A DNA stretch of 64,000 nucleotides from Streptomyces sp. NBC_01306 (GCF_026340465.1 NZ_JAPEPC010000001.1:2173501-2237500); one strand, 5' to 3'. Numbered from the stretch's first letter, positions 36,291 to 46,054 are shown. Notes: generated by a model from the letters alone, not told the origin. Numbers and translations: made by a program.

Positions 36291-38629
36291 ACCGCATGAG
36301 CAGCACGAGCCGCATCGACGACCTCGCCATGGGGGTCCGGTTCGCGGTGACCGGCGGCCGGGAGAGCTGGGTGCGCACCACGCTCACCGCCGTCGGTGTC
36401 GCGCTCGGGGTGGCGCTGCTGCTCGCCGCGTCCGCACTGCCCAACGCGGTGAGCACCCAGTCGGCGCGCGGAGCCGCCCGCACCTTCTCCGCAGCGGGGA
36501 ATCCGGTCCCGCGCAGCGACACGACCCTGCTGTACGGGCAGGCCGGGAGCGAGTACCACGGCAACAGCCTGAACGGCTATCTGCTCCGCCCCGACGGCGG
36601 CCACCCGGTCGTCCCGCCCGGTATCGGCGCGATCCCCGCCCCCGGCACCATGGTGGTCTCGCCCGCCCTGAAGGACCTGCTGAGCTCGGCCGGCGGCAAG
36701 CTGCTGCGCGAGCGCCTTCCGTACCGGATCACCGGCACCATCGGCCAGTCCGGGCTGAGCGATCCGGGCGAGCTGTACTACTACGCGGGCAGCTCCACCC
36801 TCACTGTGGCGACCGGTGCCCACCGGATCGCGCACTTCGGCGGCGGTCCGCTGAGCCCGCCGCTCTCCTCCGCGCTGGTGGTGCTCACCATCCTGGGCTG
36901 TGTCGTCCTGCTCACCCCGGTGGCCATCTTCATCGCCACCGCGGTCCGCTTCGGCGGCGACCGCCGCGACCGGCGGCTCGCCTCGCTGCGGCTGGTCGGC
37001 GCGGACATCCGGATGACCCGGCGGATCGCGGCGGGCGAGGCGTTCGCGGGATCCGTCCTGGGGGTGCTGCTCGGCTGGGCGGTCTTCCTCGTCGGCCGGC
37101 AGTTCACCGGCGGAATCCGGCTCTGGAAGATGTCCGCGTTCCCGTCCGACCTGGCCCCGGTTCCCGCGCTGGCGGCGCTGATCTCGCTGGCCGTGCCGTT
37201 CTCGGCGGTGCTGGTCACGCTGTTCGCGATGCGGTCGGTCACCGTCGAACCGCTCGGTGTCGCCCGGCAGGGCGCCACCCGCGCCCGCCGCCTCTGGTGG
37301 CGTCTGGTGATGCCGGTCGCCGGTCTCGGCCTGCTGCTGCACACGGGCCGGATCACCGGCACGGCCGTCTCCGTCAATCCGTACCCCATCGCGATCGGCG
37401 CGATCCTGGTGCTGGCCGGGCTGACCACCCTGCTGCCGTGGGTCGTCGAGGCGGTCGTCGCCAGGCTGAAGGGCGGCCCCGTCCCCTTCCAGCTGGCCAC
37501 CCGCAGGCTCCAGCTGAGCAGCGGATCGGCTGCCCGCGCGGTCAGCGGCATCACGGTCGCCGTCGCCGGGGCGGTCGCGCTCCAGATGTACTTCGTCGGG
37601 CTGCACGACGACTTCGACAAGAACACGAACCAGGACCCGAGCCGCGCCCAGATGCACATCGACGCGGACTACCCCAGCGCCGCACGGGCCCGGCAGATGA
37701 TCCACGCGTTCCAGGGCACCAAGGGCGTCGAGGCGGTCATCGGCACCATCGAGTCCTACGCCGACAAGCCCGGCGGCGACCCCGATCCGAACGCGATGGG
37801 CCCCTGGCCCACCACCATGATCACCATGGGTGACTGCCCGACCCTGCGCGAGCTGGCCCACCTCCCGTCCTGCGAGGACGGCGACACCTTCGTCGCCCAC
37901 GTCGAGGGGCAGAAGGAGATGAACGCCTGGGTGGACAAGACCGTACGGCCGGGCGGCAAGCTCAACGTCGGCCGGGACGCCAAGCCCGTGCTGTGGACGC
38001 TCCCGAAGGACTCGCCCACGGTCATGGCCCGCCCCGACCCGATGGGCGAGAAGCGCAACGGCATCCTCGTCACACCGTCCGCGATCAGCGCGGACCGGCT
38101 CCCGCAGGCGCAGACCCGCGCCCTGGTCAAGGTCGACCAGTCAGTGCCGGACGCCGCCGAGTACGTACGGAACACCGCCGCCCGCATCGACCCGGCCATG
38201 CGCGTGTGGGACCTCACCCTGGTCGACCGCGACAAGCAGTACGCGAGCATCGAGAACGGGCTGCTCGCGGGCGCCGTCGCGACCATGGCGCTGATCGCCG
38301 CCTCCATGCTCGTGTCGCAGCTGGAGCAGCTGCGCGAGCGCCGGAAGCTGCTGTCGGTCCTGGTGGCCTTCGGCACCCGCCGGCCCACCCTGGGCTGGTC
38401 GGTGCTCTGGCAGACCGCGGTCCCCGTGGCCCTCGGCCTGGCGCTCGCCGTCGCCGGCGGTCTCGGGCTCGGCACCGCGCTGCTGTGGCTGGTCGGCAAG
38501 TCCGTGACGGACTGGTGGGGTTTCGTCCCGCTGGCCGGTGCCGGGGGCGCGCTGATCCTGCTCGTCACCCTGCTCAGCCTTCCTCCGCTGTGGCGCATGA
38601 TGCGCCCCGACGGCCTCCGTACCGAGTAA
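36287..38629 (+). CDS. FtsX-like ABC permease, cassette 1
   Basis: This 780-residue permease has an N-terminal helix (WVRTTLTAVGVALGVALLLAA within residues 28-48) and then an extracytoplasmic stretch. A set of helices follows around 205-370, a second large extracytoplasmic domain around 430-650, and final helices around 660-770 ending LPPLWRMMRPDGLRTE. Two FtsX-type domains are present, as in single-gene MacB/YknZ-like exporters with duplicated permease halves. It is translationally coupled to the ATPase. The substrate is unknown; antimicrobial or envelope-stress efflux is the usual guess. Confidence 0.88.
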   Translation: MNRMSSTSRIDDLAMGVRFAVTGGRESWVRTTLTAVGVALGVALLLAASALPNAVSTQSARGAARTFSAAGNPVPRSDTTLLYGQAGSEYHGNSLNGYLLRPDGGHPVVPPGIGAIPAPGTMVVSPALKDLLSSAGGKLLRERLPYRITGTIGQSGLSDPGELYYYAGSSTLTVATGAHRIAHFGGGPLSPPLSSALVVLTILGCVVLLTPVAIFIATAVRFGGDRRDRRLASLRLVGADIRMTRRIAAGEAFAGSVLGVLLGWAVFLVGRQFTGGIRLWKMSAFPSDLAPVPALAALISLAVPFSAVLVTLFAMRSVTVEPLGVARQGATRARRLWWRLVMPVAGLGLLLHTGRITGTAVSVNPYPIAIGAILVLAGLTTLLPWVVEAVVARLKGGPVPFQLATRRLQLSSGSAARAVSGITVAVAGAVALQMYFVGLHDDFDKNTNQDPSRAQMHIDADYPSAARARQMIHAFQGTKGVEAVIGTIESYADKPGGDPDPNAMGPWPTTMITMGDCPTLRELAHLPSCEDGDTFVAHVEGQKEMNAWVDKTVRPGGKLNVGRDAKPVLWTLPKDSPTVMARPDPMGEKRNGILVTPSAISADRLPQAQTRALVKVDQSVPDAAEYVRNTAARIDPAMRVWDLTLVDRDKQYASIENGLLAGAVATMALIAASMLVSQLEQLRERRKLLSVLVAFGTRRPTLGWSVLWQTAVPVALGLALAVAGGLGLGTALLWLVGKSVTDWWGFVPLAGAGGALILLVTLLSLPPLWRMMRPDGLRTE

Positions 38630-38695
38630 CACCGTCCGGCCCGAACAAGGCCGGCCGGCCCCACACGACCGTCCAGCGAAGAAAGGTCCTCCCCC

Positions 38696-39220
38696 ATGTC
38701 CATCGGTCACACCCTGCTCGGCATCCTGGAGTCGGGGCCGCGCCACGGCTACGACCTCAAGCGCGCCTTCGACGAGAAGTTCGGCCACGACCGGCCGCTG
38801 CACTACGGGCAGGTCTACTCGACCATGTCCCGGCTCCTGAAGAACGGTCTCGTCGAGGTCGACGCGATGGAGGCCGGGGGCGGTCCCGAGCGCAAGCGGT
38901 ACGCGATCACCGACGCCGGCATCAGCGATGTCGACCAGTGGCTCGCCACACCCGAGAAGCCCGAGCCGTACCTCCAGTCGACGCTCTACACCAAGGTCGT
39001 CCTCGCGCTGCTCACCGGCCGCCCCGCGGCCGATCTGCTGGACACCCAGCGCGCGGAGCATCTGCGGCTGATGCGCGTCCTCACGGACCGCAAGCGCCGC
39101 GGGGACCTCGCGGACCAACTGATCTGCGACCACGCCCTGTTCCACCTCGAAGCCGATCTGCGCTGGCTCGAACTGACCGCGGCGCGCCTCGGCCAGCTCG
39201 CCAAGGAGGTAAGCCCGTGA
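38696..39220 (+). CDS. PadR-family transcriptional regulator
   Basis: The protein has 174 residues. The N-terminal winged helix reads LLGILESGPRHGYDLKRAFDE, then HYGQVYSTMSRLLKNGLVEV and ERKRYAITDAG, the PadR signature. A C-terminal helical dimerisation domain (about 95-170) follows. PadR proteins usually repress efflux genes and release DNA on binding a small molecule. It sits between the two ABC cassettes and its stop overlaps the next start (GTGA), so it is co-transcribed with cassette 2. Confidence 0.92.
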   Translation: MSIGHTLLGILESGPRHGYDLKRAFDEKFGHDRPLHYGQVYSTMSRLLKNGLVEVDAMEAGGGPERKRYAITDAGISDVDQWLATPEKPEPYLQSTLYTKVVLALLTGRPAADLLDTQRAEHLRLMRVLTDRKRRGDLADQLICDHALFHLEADLRWLELTAARLGQLAKEVSP

Positions 39221-39903
39221 CCCCCGCCGGTTCACTGCTGTACGCCGACGACCTGCACAAGGCGTACGGCCCGACCACCGCGCTCGACGGCGCCGCGTTC
39301 TCCGTCCACGCGGGCGAAGTGGTCGCGATCATGGGGCCTTCGGGCTCCGGCAAGTCGACGCTGCTGCACTGCCTCGCCGGTATCGTCCGCCCCGACTCGG
39401 GCTCCATCACGTACCAGGGGCAGGAGCTGTCCGCGCTGCCGGAAGCCGAGCGGAGCGCTCTGCGCCGTACGGACTTCGGCTTCGTCTTCCAGTTCGGCCA
39501 GCTCGTACCCGAGCTGACCTGCACGGAGAACGTCGCGCTGCCGCTGCGGCTCAACGGGACCAAGCGCAAGGAGGCGGAGCGCCGGGCGCTGGAGTGGATG
39601 GAGCGCCTGGAGGTCGCCGAGCTGGGGCACAAGCGCCCCGGCGAGGTCTCCGGCGGGCAGGGCCAGCGGGTGGCCGTGGCACGGTCGCTGGTGACCGGCC
39701 CGCGGGTGCTCTTCGCCGACGAGCCGACCGGCGCACTCGACTCCCTCAACGGCGAGCGCGTCATGGAACTCCTGACCCAGGCCGCCCGCTCCACCAACGC
39801 CGCTGTCGTCCTCGTCACCCACGAGGCGCGCGTCGCCGCCTACTCGGACCGTGAAGTCGTCGTACGCGACGGCAAGTCCCGCGATCTGGAGCACCTGGTA
39901 TGA
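39217..39903 (+). CDS. ABC transporter ATP-binding protein, cassette 2
   Basis: The protein has 228 residues. All ABC ATPase motifs are present: GPSGSGKST, FVFQFGQLVPELT, EVSGGQGQRVAVARSL, LFADEPTGALDS and LVTHEARVA. It is a close paralogue of the protein encoded at 35598; most differences are conservative and lie in the first third. GTG 39217 overlaps the PadR stop, and the ATGA at the end couples it to its permease. Confidence 0.93.
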   Translation: MTPAGSLLYADDLHKAYGPTTALDGAAFSVHAGEVVAIMGPSGSGKSTLLHCLAGIVRPDSGSITYQGQELSALPEAERSALRRTDFGFVFQFGQLVPELTCTENVALPLRLNGTKRKEAERRALEWMERLEVAELGHKRPGEVSGGQGQRVAVARSLVTGPRVLFADEPTGALDSLNGERVMELLTQAARSTNAAVVLVTHEARVAAYSDREVVVRDGKSRDLEHLV

Positions 39904-42203
39904 GCTGGACCCAAGACCTCACGATGGGCATGAAGTTCGCTGTCGGCGGGGGCCGCGAGGGCTGGACCCGGACACTGCTGACCGCGGTCGGCGTCGGCCT
40001 CGGTGTGGCGCTGCTGCTGATCACCACCGCGATACCGAGCGCGCTCGCCGCCCGGGACGCGCGGGAGGACAACCGCAACGACTTCGGCGCGACGATGATC
40101 GACAAGCCGGGTGACAACACGATGCTGCTGGGCGTCGTGGACACCGTGTACAAGGGCACCGATGTCCGCGGCCGGCTGGTCCGCGGCGAGGGCCCGAGAG
40201 CGCCGATACCGCCCGGCACGTCCGCACTGCCCGGCGACGGCGAGATGCTGGCGTCGCCGGCGCTGCGCAGGCTGCTGGCGTCGGACAAGGGCGCACTGCT
40301 GCGTGAGCGCCTCCCGTACCGGATCACCGGCACCATCGCCGACGCCGGTCTGACCGGCCCGAACGAACTGGCCTACTACGCGGGCGACAAGCACCTCGCC
40401 CTGGACGAGACCGGCATGGTGCGGCGCATCACCTCCTTCGCGCATCTGCCGCCCCGCGAGGCCATGGACCCGGTCCTGAGACTGCTCGTCGTCATCATCT
40501 TCGTGGTGCTGCTGATGCCGGTGGGTGTCTTCATCGCGGCGGCCGTGCGCTTCGGCAGCGACAGCAGGGACCGCAGGCTGGCCGCACTGCGGCTGGTCGG
40601 TACGGATTCCCGGATGACCCGCCGTATCGCGGCCGGCGAGGCGCTGGCGGGCTCGCTGCTCGGCGTGCTTTTCGGCGCGGGTTTCTTCCTGATCGGCCGG
40701 GCGTTCGTCGGCGACATCGACGTGGCGGGGATCAACCTCTTCCCCGCTGACCTGGACCCGAGTGCGGCGCTGGCCGTCCTGGTCGCACTCGCGGTGCCCG
40801 CGGCGGCCATCGCGGTCACCCTGCTCGCCATGCGCGGTGTCGTCATCGAGCCGCTCGGTGTCGTCCGCACCTCGGTCCCGCGCCGCCGCCGGATCTGGTG
40901 GCGGGTGCTCCCGCCGGTCGCCGGACTCGCCCTGCTGGTGCCGATGCTGGGCAAGGGCCGCGACTCGGGCCACTTCAATAGCACGCTGGTGATCGGCGGC
41001 AGCGTGCTGCTGCTGGTCGGCGTGACGGCGCTGCTGCCCTGGCTGATCGAAGCCGTGGTGAACCGTCTGGGCGGCGGCAGCACCGCCTGGCAACTGGCCG
41101 TCCGCAGGCTCCAGATGACAAGCGGCACCGCCGCCCGGCTCGTCAACGGCATCGCCGTCGCGGTCGCCGGCGCCATCGCGCTCCAGATGCTGTTCGCGGG
41201 GATCGACGGCGACTACAGCAAGGAGACCGGGGCCGACACCTCACGTGCCCAGATGATCGTCCAGAGCGACCTCACGAAGACCCGGATGGTCGAAGCGCTG
41301 CGCTCCACGCACGGTGTGCGGAAGGTGCTCACATTCGGCCGGGCCACCGCCGGGGGGACGAAGAACGCTGAGGAGACCAGCGACATGTACACCGGCGACT
41401 GCGCGTCGCTCCGGGTCCTGGCCGCGCTCCCGTCCTGCGAGAACGGCGACGCGTTCATCGCCACCGGTGGGTGGGACGAGAACCTCACGAAGATCGCCGC
41501 GCCCGGCAAACGGCTGTTCATCAAAGCGCCCTTCGGTGACCGGCAGGACCGCACCCTCACCTGGACCGTCCCGGCCAGGACCCACACGGTGCAGGTCCTG
41601 GCCGACCCGGCCGGCGGCCCCGCCTCGGGGGGCATCCTGCTCACGCCGGGGGCCCTCCCCGCGCTGCGGCACCTCGCCCTGGTCAACACGGACTACATCT
41701 CGCTCGACCCTTCGGAGCCGGACGCCGTCGACCTGGTCCGTAACAGTGCGGCGAAGGTCACTCCGCTGACCTCGGTCGACGCCCTGCACGAGACACGCGA
41801 GGACAACCGCTTCGCGAGCGTCCGCAAGGGCCTGTACATCGGCGCCGCCGCGGTGCTGCTGCTGATCGGCGCGAGCCTGCTCGTCTCGGTCCTGGAGCAG
41901 CTGCGTGACCGCCGGAAGCTGCTGGCCGCCCTGACGGCCTTCGGCACCCGCCGCTCCACGATGAGCTGGTCGGTGCTGTGGCAGACGGCCGTCCCGGTCG
42001 CCCTGGGCCTGCTGCTCGCCACGGTGGTGGGCCTGGGGCTCGGCTCGGTCCTGCTCGACATGGTCGGCCACTCGGTCTCGGTCGACTGGACCGCGGTCGC
42101 GGCGATGGCCGGTATCGGCGGCGGCGTGGTCGTCCTCGTCACACTGCTGAGCCTGCCGCCGCTGTGGCGGCTGATGCGGCCGGAGGGACTGCGCACGGAG
42201 TAG
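39900..42203 (+). CDS. FtsX-like ABC permease, cassette 2
   Basis: This 767-residue paralogue of the permease at 36287 has the same layout: first helix near residues 20-45, helices near 190-360, a large extracytoplasmic domain, and C-terminal helices ending LPPLWRLMRPEGLRTE. The extracytoplasmic domains of the two permeases differ far more than the helices and ATPases, which suggests different ligands. A hairpin terminator follows. Confidence 0.88.
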   Translation: MSWTQDLTMGMKFAVGGGREGWTRTLLTAVGVGLGVALLLITTAIPSALAARDAREDNRNDFGATMIDKPGDNTMLLGVVDTVYKGTDVRGRLVRGEGPRAPIPPGTSALPGDGEMLASPALRRLLASDKGALLRERLPYRITGTIADAGLTGPNELAYYAGDKHLALDETGMVRRITSFAHLPPREAMDPVLRLLVVIIFVVLLMPVGVFIAAAVRFGSDSRDRRLAALRLVGTDSRMTRRIAAGEALAGSLLGVLFGAGFFLIGRAFVGDIDVAGINLFPADLDPSAALAVLVALAVPAAAIAVTLLAMRGVVIEPLGVVRTSVPRRRRIWWRVLPPVAGLALLVPMLGKGRDSGHFNSTLVIGGSVLLLVGVTALLPWLIEAVVNRLGGGSTAWQLAVRRLQMTSGTAARLVNGIAVAVAGAIALQMLFAGIDGDYSKETGADTSRAQMIVQSDLTKTRMVEALRSTHGVRKVLTFGRATAGGTKNAEETSDMYTGDCASLRVLAALPSCENGDAFIATGGWDENLTKIAAPGKRLFIKAPFGDRQDRTLTWTVPARTHTVQVLADPAGGPASGGILLTPGALPALRHLALVNTDYISLDPSEPDAVDLVRNSAAKVTPLTSVDALHETREDNRFASVRKGLYIGAAAVLLLIGASLLVSVLEQLRDRRKLLAALTAFGTRRSTMSWSVLWQTAVPVALGLLLATVVGLGLGSVLLDMVGHSVSVDWTAVAAMAGIGGGVVVLVTLLSLPPLWRLMRPEGLRTE

Positions 42204-42214
42204 CGGGGAGGGCT

Positions 42215-42243
42215 CCTGACGGTGCGGGGCCCGCACCGTCAGG
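42215..42243. terminator. Hairpin terminator overlapping the oxyR stop codon
   Basis: CCTGACGGTGCGG (42215-42227) pairs with its complement ending at 42243 across a tiny GGCC-type loop. It ends the ABC operon and converging oxyR; the oxyR stop (42239-42241) is inside the right arm. Confidence 0.8.
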
Positions 42244-43198
42244 CCAGCCAGACCGGCAGCGGCCGGACCCCTTCCCGCAGCGCCGCGGCGAACGCGGTGA
42301 ACTCCCCCTGGCGCGCCGCCCCGGCCCGCATCGCCAGTGCGATCCGCCGCATCGGCGCGGGCTCCGCGAAGTACGCCGTGGCCAGCTGCTCGTTGCGCCC
42401 GGTCTCCACCCGTACCGCCGTACGCGGCAGCAGCGTCACCCCGAGCCCGCCGGCCACCAGCTGGACCAGCGTGGAGAGCCCGGCGGCCGTGGTCGTCACC
42501 GGCACACCGCCGGCGCGCCCGGCCTCCCGGCAGATGTCCAGCGTCTGGTCCCGCAGGCAGTGCCCCTCGTCGAGCAGCAGCAGATCCAGCTCGCGCAGGG
42601 CGTCACGCGGGATGTCGGTGCGCCCGGCCAGCCAGTGCTCGCGCGGGGTGACCAGGACGAACTCCTCGTCGAACAGCGGCAGTTCCACCACCCCGGGCAT
42701 CCCGAGCGGCACCGCGAGCAGCAGCAGGTCGAGCCGCCCCGCGGTCAGCCCGTCGAGGAGCGAGGACGTCTGCTCCTCGTGCACCTGGAGGTCGAGATCC
42801 GGGTACTCGCGGTGGACGAGCCGCAGCACGGTCGGCAGCAGATAGGGGGCGACGGTGGGGATCACCCCGAGCCGCAGCACCCCGGTGAAGGGCGCCCGTA
42901 CCGCGTCGGCCTCGTCCATCAGCGCGCCGACCGCGTCGAGGACCGCCCCGGCCCGCACCGCGAGCCGCTCCCCGGCGGGCGACAGCAGCACCCTGCGGGT
43001 GGTCCGCTCCAGGAGCTGTACGCCGAGGGCGTCCTCCAACGCCGATACGGCACCCGACAGAGCGGGCTGGCTCATGCCGATCGCCGCCGCCGCGTCCCGG
43101 AAGTGCAGATGCTCCGCCACGGCCGCGAAGGCACGCAGCTGCGACAGAGTGGGCTGCTTCCCCTTGTGGACGGTTCCGCCCGTATATACGTGGGTCAC
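42239..43198 (-). CDS. oxyR: LysR-family peroxide sensor OxyR
   Basis: The protein has 319 residues. The HTH region is TLSQLRAFAAVAEHLHFRDA followed by AIGMSQPALSGAVSALE. The sensor domain contains the redox cysteine pair in LDEGHCLRDQTLDICREAG, nine residues apart as in E. coli OxyR. It activates peroxide-defence genes when oxidised and is divergent from ahpC. GTG 43198 was chosen because GGAGG lies 9 nt upstream; longer frames are not conserved. Confidence 0.95.
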   Translation of the reverse strand: MTHVYTGGTVHKGKQPTLSQLRAFAAVAEHLHFRDAAAAIGMSQPALSGAVSALEDALGVQLLERTTRRVLLSPAGERLAVRAGAVLDAVGALMDEADAVRAPFTGVLRLGVIPTVAPYLLPTVLRLVHREYPDLDLQVHEEQTSSLLDGLTAGRLDLLLLAVPLGMPGVVELPLFDEEFVLVTPREHWLAGRTDIPRDALRELDLLLLDEGHCLRDQTLDICREAGRAGGVPVTTTAAGLSTLVQLVAGGLGVTLLPRTAVRVETGRNEQLATAYFAEPAPMRRIALAMRAGAARQGEFTAFAAALREGVRPLPVWLA

Positions 43199-43200
43199 TG

Positions 43201-43252
43201 ATAGGTACCTCCGATCACGACAAGCAAGTCTAGCTATTTCTGTGATCAATAG
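43201..43252. promoter_or_regulatory. Candidate OxyR-binding region between oxyR and ahpC
   Basis: The palindrome CTATTTCTGTGATCAATAG (43234-43252; arms CTATT and AATAG) and an ATAGGTACCT element at 43201-43210 resemble the ATAG/CTAT half-sites recognised by OxyR. The region is AT-rich and lies 77 bp before the ahpC start and just upstream of oxyR, so one bound tetramer could control both. Confidence 0.6.
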
Positions 43253-43328
43253 ATCCTGTGTCACTCTGTAACCCGTCCAACCCCCAGGAACGCCCCAAAA
43301 GGGAATTCCGCAGCTGCAAGGAGAGTAC

Positions 43329-43883
43329 GTGCTCACTGTCGGTGACCAGTTCCCCCAGTTCGACCTGACTGCCTGTGTGTCGCTGGAGAGCGGCAAGGAG
43401 TTCGCGCAGATCGACCACAAGACCTACGAAGGCAAGTGGAAGATCGTCTTCGCGTGGCCCAAGGACTTCACCTTCGTGTGCCCGACCGAGATCGCCGCCT
43501 TCGGCAAGCTGAACGAGGAGTTCGCCGACCGCGACGCCCAGGTCCTCGGCTTCTCCGGTGACTCCGAGTTCGTGCACCACGCCTGGCGCAAGGACCACCC
43601 GGACCTCACCGACCTGCCCTTCCCGATGCTCGCCGACTCGAAGCACGAGCTGATGCGCGACCTCGGCATCGAGGGCGAGGACGGCTTCGCGCAGCGCGCC
43701 GTCTTCATCGTCGACCAGAACAACGAGATCCAGTTCACGATGGTGACCGCCGGTTCCGTGGGCCGTAACCCCAAGGAGGTCCTGCGGGTCCTCGACGCCC
43801 TGCAGACCGACGAGCTGTGCCCCTGCAACTGGACCAAGGGCGAGAACACCCTGGACCCGGTCGCGCTCCTCTCGGGCGAGTGA
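43329..43883 (+). CDS. ahpC: Alkyl hydroperoxide reductase AhpC (peroxiredoxin)
   Basis: The protein has 184 residues. The peroxidatic Cys51 is in DFTFVCPTEIAAFG and the resolving Cys is in the C-terminal LCPCNWTKGE. It reduces organic hydroperoxides, peroxide and peroxynitrite. GTG 43329 follows AAGGAGAG. ahpD starts 13 bp later, so the two form an operon, controlled by the divergent oxyR. Confidence 0.97.
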   Translation: MLTVGDQFPQFDLTACVSLESGKEFAQIDHKTYEGKWKIVFAWPKDFTFVCPTEIAAFGKLNEEFADRDAQVLGFSGDSEFVHHAWRKDHPDLTDLPFPMLADSKHELMRDLGIEGEDGFAQRAVFIVDQNNEIQFTMVTAGSVGRNPKEVLRVLDALQTDELCPCNWTKGENTLDPVALLSGE

Positions 43884-43895
43884 GCTGATTCCACG

Positions 43896-44429
43896 ATGTC
43901 ACTCGACGAACTGAAGTCCGCAATACCGGACTACGCCAAGGACCTGAAGCTGAACCTCGGTTCGGTGATCGGCAACAGCGACCTGCCGAAGCAGCAGCTG
44001 TGGGGCACCGTCCTCGCCTGCGCCATCGCTTCGCGCTCCCCGCTGGTGCTGCGCGAGCTGGAGCCGGAGGCGAAGGCGAACCTCTCCCCCGAGGCGTACA
44101 CCGCGGCCCGGTCCGCGGCGGCCGTCATGGCGATGAACAACGTCTTCTACCGGACCCGGCACCTGCTGTCGGACCCGGAGTACGGGACGCTCCGCGCCGG
44201 TCTGCGGATGAACGTGATCGGCAACCCCGGTGTGGAGAAGGCCGACTTCGAGCTCTGGTCGCTCGCCGTCTCCGCGATCAACGGCTGCGGCCAGTGCCTC
44301 GACTCGCACGAGCAGGTGCTCCGCAAGGCGGGCGTGGACCGCGAGACCATCCAGGAGGCCTTCAAGATCGCCTCCGTGCTGCAGGCGGTCGGCGTGACAC
44401 TCGACGCCGAGGCCGTCCTGGCCGAGTAA
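43896..44429 (+). CDS. ahpD: Alkylhydroperoxidase AhpD
   Basis: The protein has 177 residues. The active-site motif is [11 protein letters not shown] (Cys131, Cys134, His138). AhpD passes electrons from lipoamide proteins to AhpC in actinobacteria lacking AhpF. It is of full length and in an operon with ahpC, followed by a strong terminator. Confidence 0.97.
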   Translation: MSLDELKSAIPDYAKDLKLNLGSVIGNSDLPKQQLWGTVLACAIASRSPLVLRELEPEAKANLSPEAYTAARSAAAVMAMNNVFYRTRHLLSDPEYGTLRAGLRMNVIGNPGVEKADFELWSLAVSAINGCGQCLDSHEQVLRKAGVDRETIQEAFKIASVLQAVGVTLDAEAVLAE

Positions 44430-44446
44430 CGGTAACGGCATCCACG

Positions 44447-44486
44447 AAAGCCCCGGTGATGTGCGGAAACGCACCACCGGGGCTTT
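44447..44486. terminator. Hairpin terminator after ahpCD
   Basis: AAAGCCCCGGTG (44447-44458) pairs with CACCGGGGCTTT (44475-44486), with an inner GTGCG/CGCAC stem and a GAAA loop, followed by C and a few T. It could also end the leftward transcript from 46002. Confidence 0.92.
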
Positions 44487-44547
44487 CTGCTGCCGTTGCG
44501 GGGCCGGCGGAGGACAGCTGTTCCTGACGCCGCCTCCGCCCCGGCTG

Positions 44548-46002
44548 TCACTCGGGCAGCTCGGTCCCGAGTGCCGGGCTCCCGACGTCGGGCTCCGGAC
44601 CGGGCTCGGGCTCGGACTCCGGGGGTGCCGGAGCCTGAGCCGCCGCCTGGGGCGCTGTCCGGTCCGCTGCCTGAGCCGCCGCCTGGGCCGCCGCCTGAGC
44701 CTGGGTCTCCTTCTGCTGCTGGGGTGCGGCCCGCAGAGCGGTCTCCATGCTGTACGCACGGAGGTAGCCGACCACCGTGTTGGTCACCGCCACCAGCGGA
44801 ACCGCCACCACCGCTCCGCCGATTCCGGCGATCATGCCGCCGGCGGCCACCGAGAGGACCACCGCCAGCGGATGGACCCGCACCGCACGGCCGAGGATGA
44901 ACGGCTGGAGCACATGGCCCTCGATCTGCTGTACGGCCAGTACCACGATCAGGACCATCAGCGCCGTGAACGGGCCCTGGGTCACCAGCGCGACGACCAC
45001 CGCGAGCGCACCGGACATCACCGCGCCCACCAGCGGGATGAACGCGAACAGAAAGATGAAGACGGCCAGCGGCACGGCCAGCGGCACATCGAGGAAGAAC
45101 AGCCCAAGACCGATGAAGATCGCGTCGATCAGCGCCACTATCACCGTGCCGCGCACATACGCGGTCAGCGTCCGCCAGGCACGCGGCCCGGCGCCCGCGA
45201 CCCCCGGACGGGCCTGCGCCGGGACGAGCTTGAGCATCCACTGCCAGATGCGCGCCCCGTCGTACAGCAGGAAGAGGGTCGAGAACATCGCCAGCAGCAT
45301 CCCGGTGAGGAACTCCACCATGACCGTGACCCCTTGGAGGCCGGCCGACGTGATCTCGTTCGTGTTGGTGCCGACGGTGTCGCTGAGGTTCTTGGCGATC
45401 TCATTGATCTGCTTGTCCGTCACATGGAACGGGCTGTGCAGCAGCCAGCGCCGCAGCTCCTGGATGCCCTCCTGGACCCGGCTGGAGACCGTGTCCAGGT
45501 TCTCCATCACCTGCCAGACCACGAACCAGCCGACCAGGCCCATGATGACGAAGCCCAGGATCGCGGTCAGCGCGGTGGCCAGCCCCCGTGGCAGGCCGGC
45601 CCGCCGGAGCCTGGCGACCGTCGGCTGGAGGAGCGCGGTGACGAGCAGCGCGCCGACGAACGCGAGGACGACCAGCTGGATGGTGCTGATGACCCGCATC
45701 AGCACCCAGAGGGTCCCCGCGAGGACGAGGAGACGCCAGCCCGCCTCGGCGGCCACCCGCATCCCCCACGGCACGGCGGCCACCGGGTCGGGGCGGGCCG
45801 CGACGGCCGGCGCGTAGTCCGGGGGCGGCGGCACCTGACCGGGCGCCGGATGGCCGGGCCCGCCGGGTCCGCCGTGCGACGCGGTCCCCGTTCCGTCGGC
45901 GGCGCCGTCCGCATCGTCCGCGGAACGGCGTTCCTCCAACCTTTCACCCATGTGGGTGAGTTCAGAGCCCACGCGTCCGAGCCAGTCCGGCAGTTTCGAC
46001 AT
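44548..46002 (-). CDS. AI-2E family transporter (YdjX/PerM-like membrane protein)
   Basis: The protein has 484 residues. A charged and Pro/Gly-rich start (1-80) is followed by about eight hydrophobic helices. PerM-family motifs are seen: FIPLVGAVMSGALAVVVAL near 330 and VQQIEGHVLQPFILGRAV near 370. The C-terminal 60 residues are Ala/Gln- and Pro/Glu-rich (AAAQAAAQAA). The family is named for putative autoinducer-2 export, but its members also include Na+/H+-type antiporters, so the substrate is open. ATG 46002 has AGAGG upstream. Confidence 0.85.
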   Translation of the reverse strand: MSKLPDWLGRVGSELTHMGERLEERRSADDADGAADGTGTASHGGPGGPGHPAPGQVPPPPDYAPAVAARPDPVAAVPWGMRVAAEAGWRLLVLAGTLWVLMRVISTIQLVVLAFVGALLVTALLQPTVARLRRAGLPRGLATALTAILGFVIMGLVGWFVVWQVMENLDTVSSRVQEGIQELRRWLLHSPFHVTDKQINEIAKNLSDTVGTNTNEITSAGLQGVTVMVEFLTGMLLAMFSTLFLLYDGARIWQWMLKLVPAQARPGVAGAGPRAWRTLTAYVRGTVIVALIDAIFIGLGLFFLDVPLAVPLAVFIFLFAFIPLVGAVMSGALAVVVALVTQGPFTALMVLIVVLAVQQIEGHVLQPFILGRAVRVHPLAVVLSVAAGGMIAGIGGAVVAVPLVAVTNTVVGYLRAYSMETALRAAPQQQKETQAQAAAQAAAQAADRTAPQAAAQAPAPPESEPEPGPEPDVGSPALGTELPE

Positions 46003-46054
46003 CCTTTTCCTCTTCCCCCGAACGCGCGCCCCATCCGGAGCCGACCGTACACGC

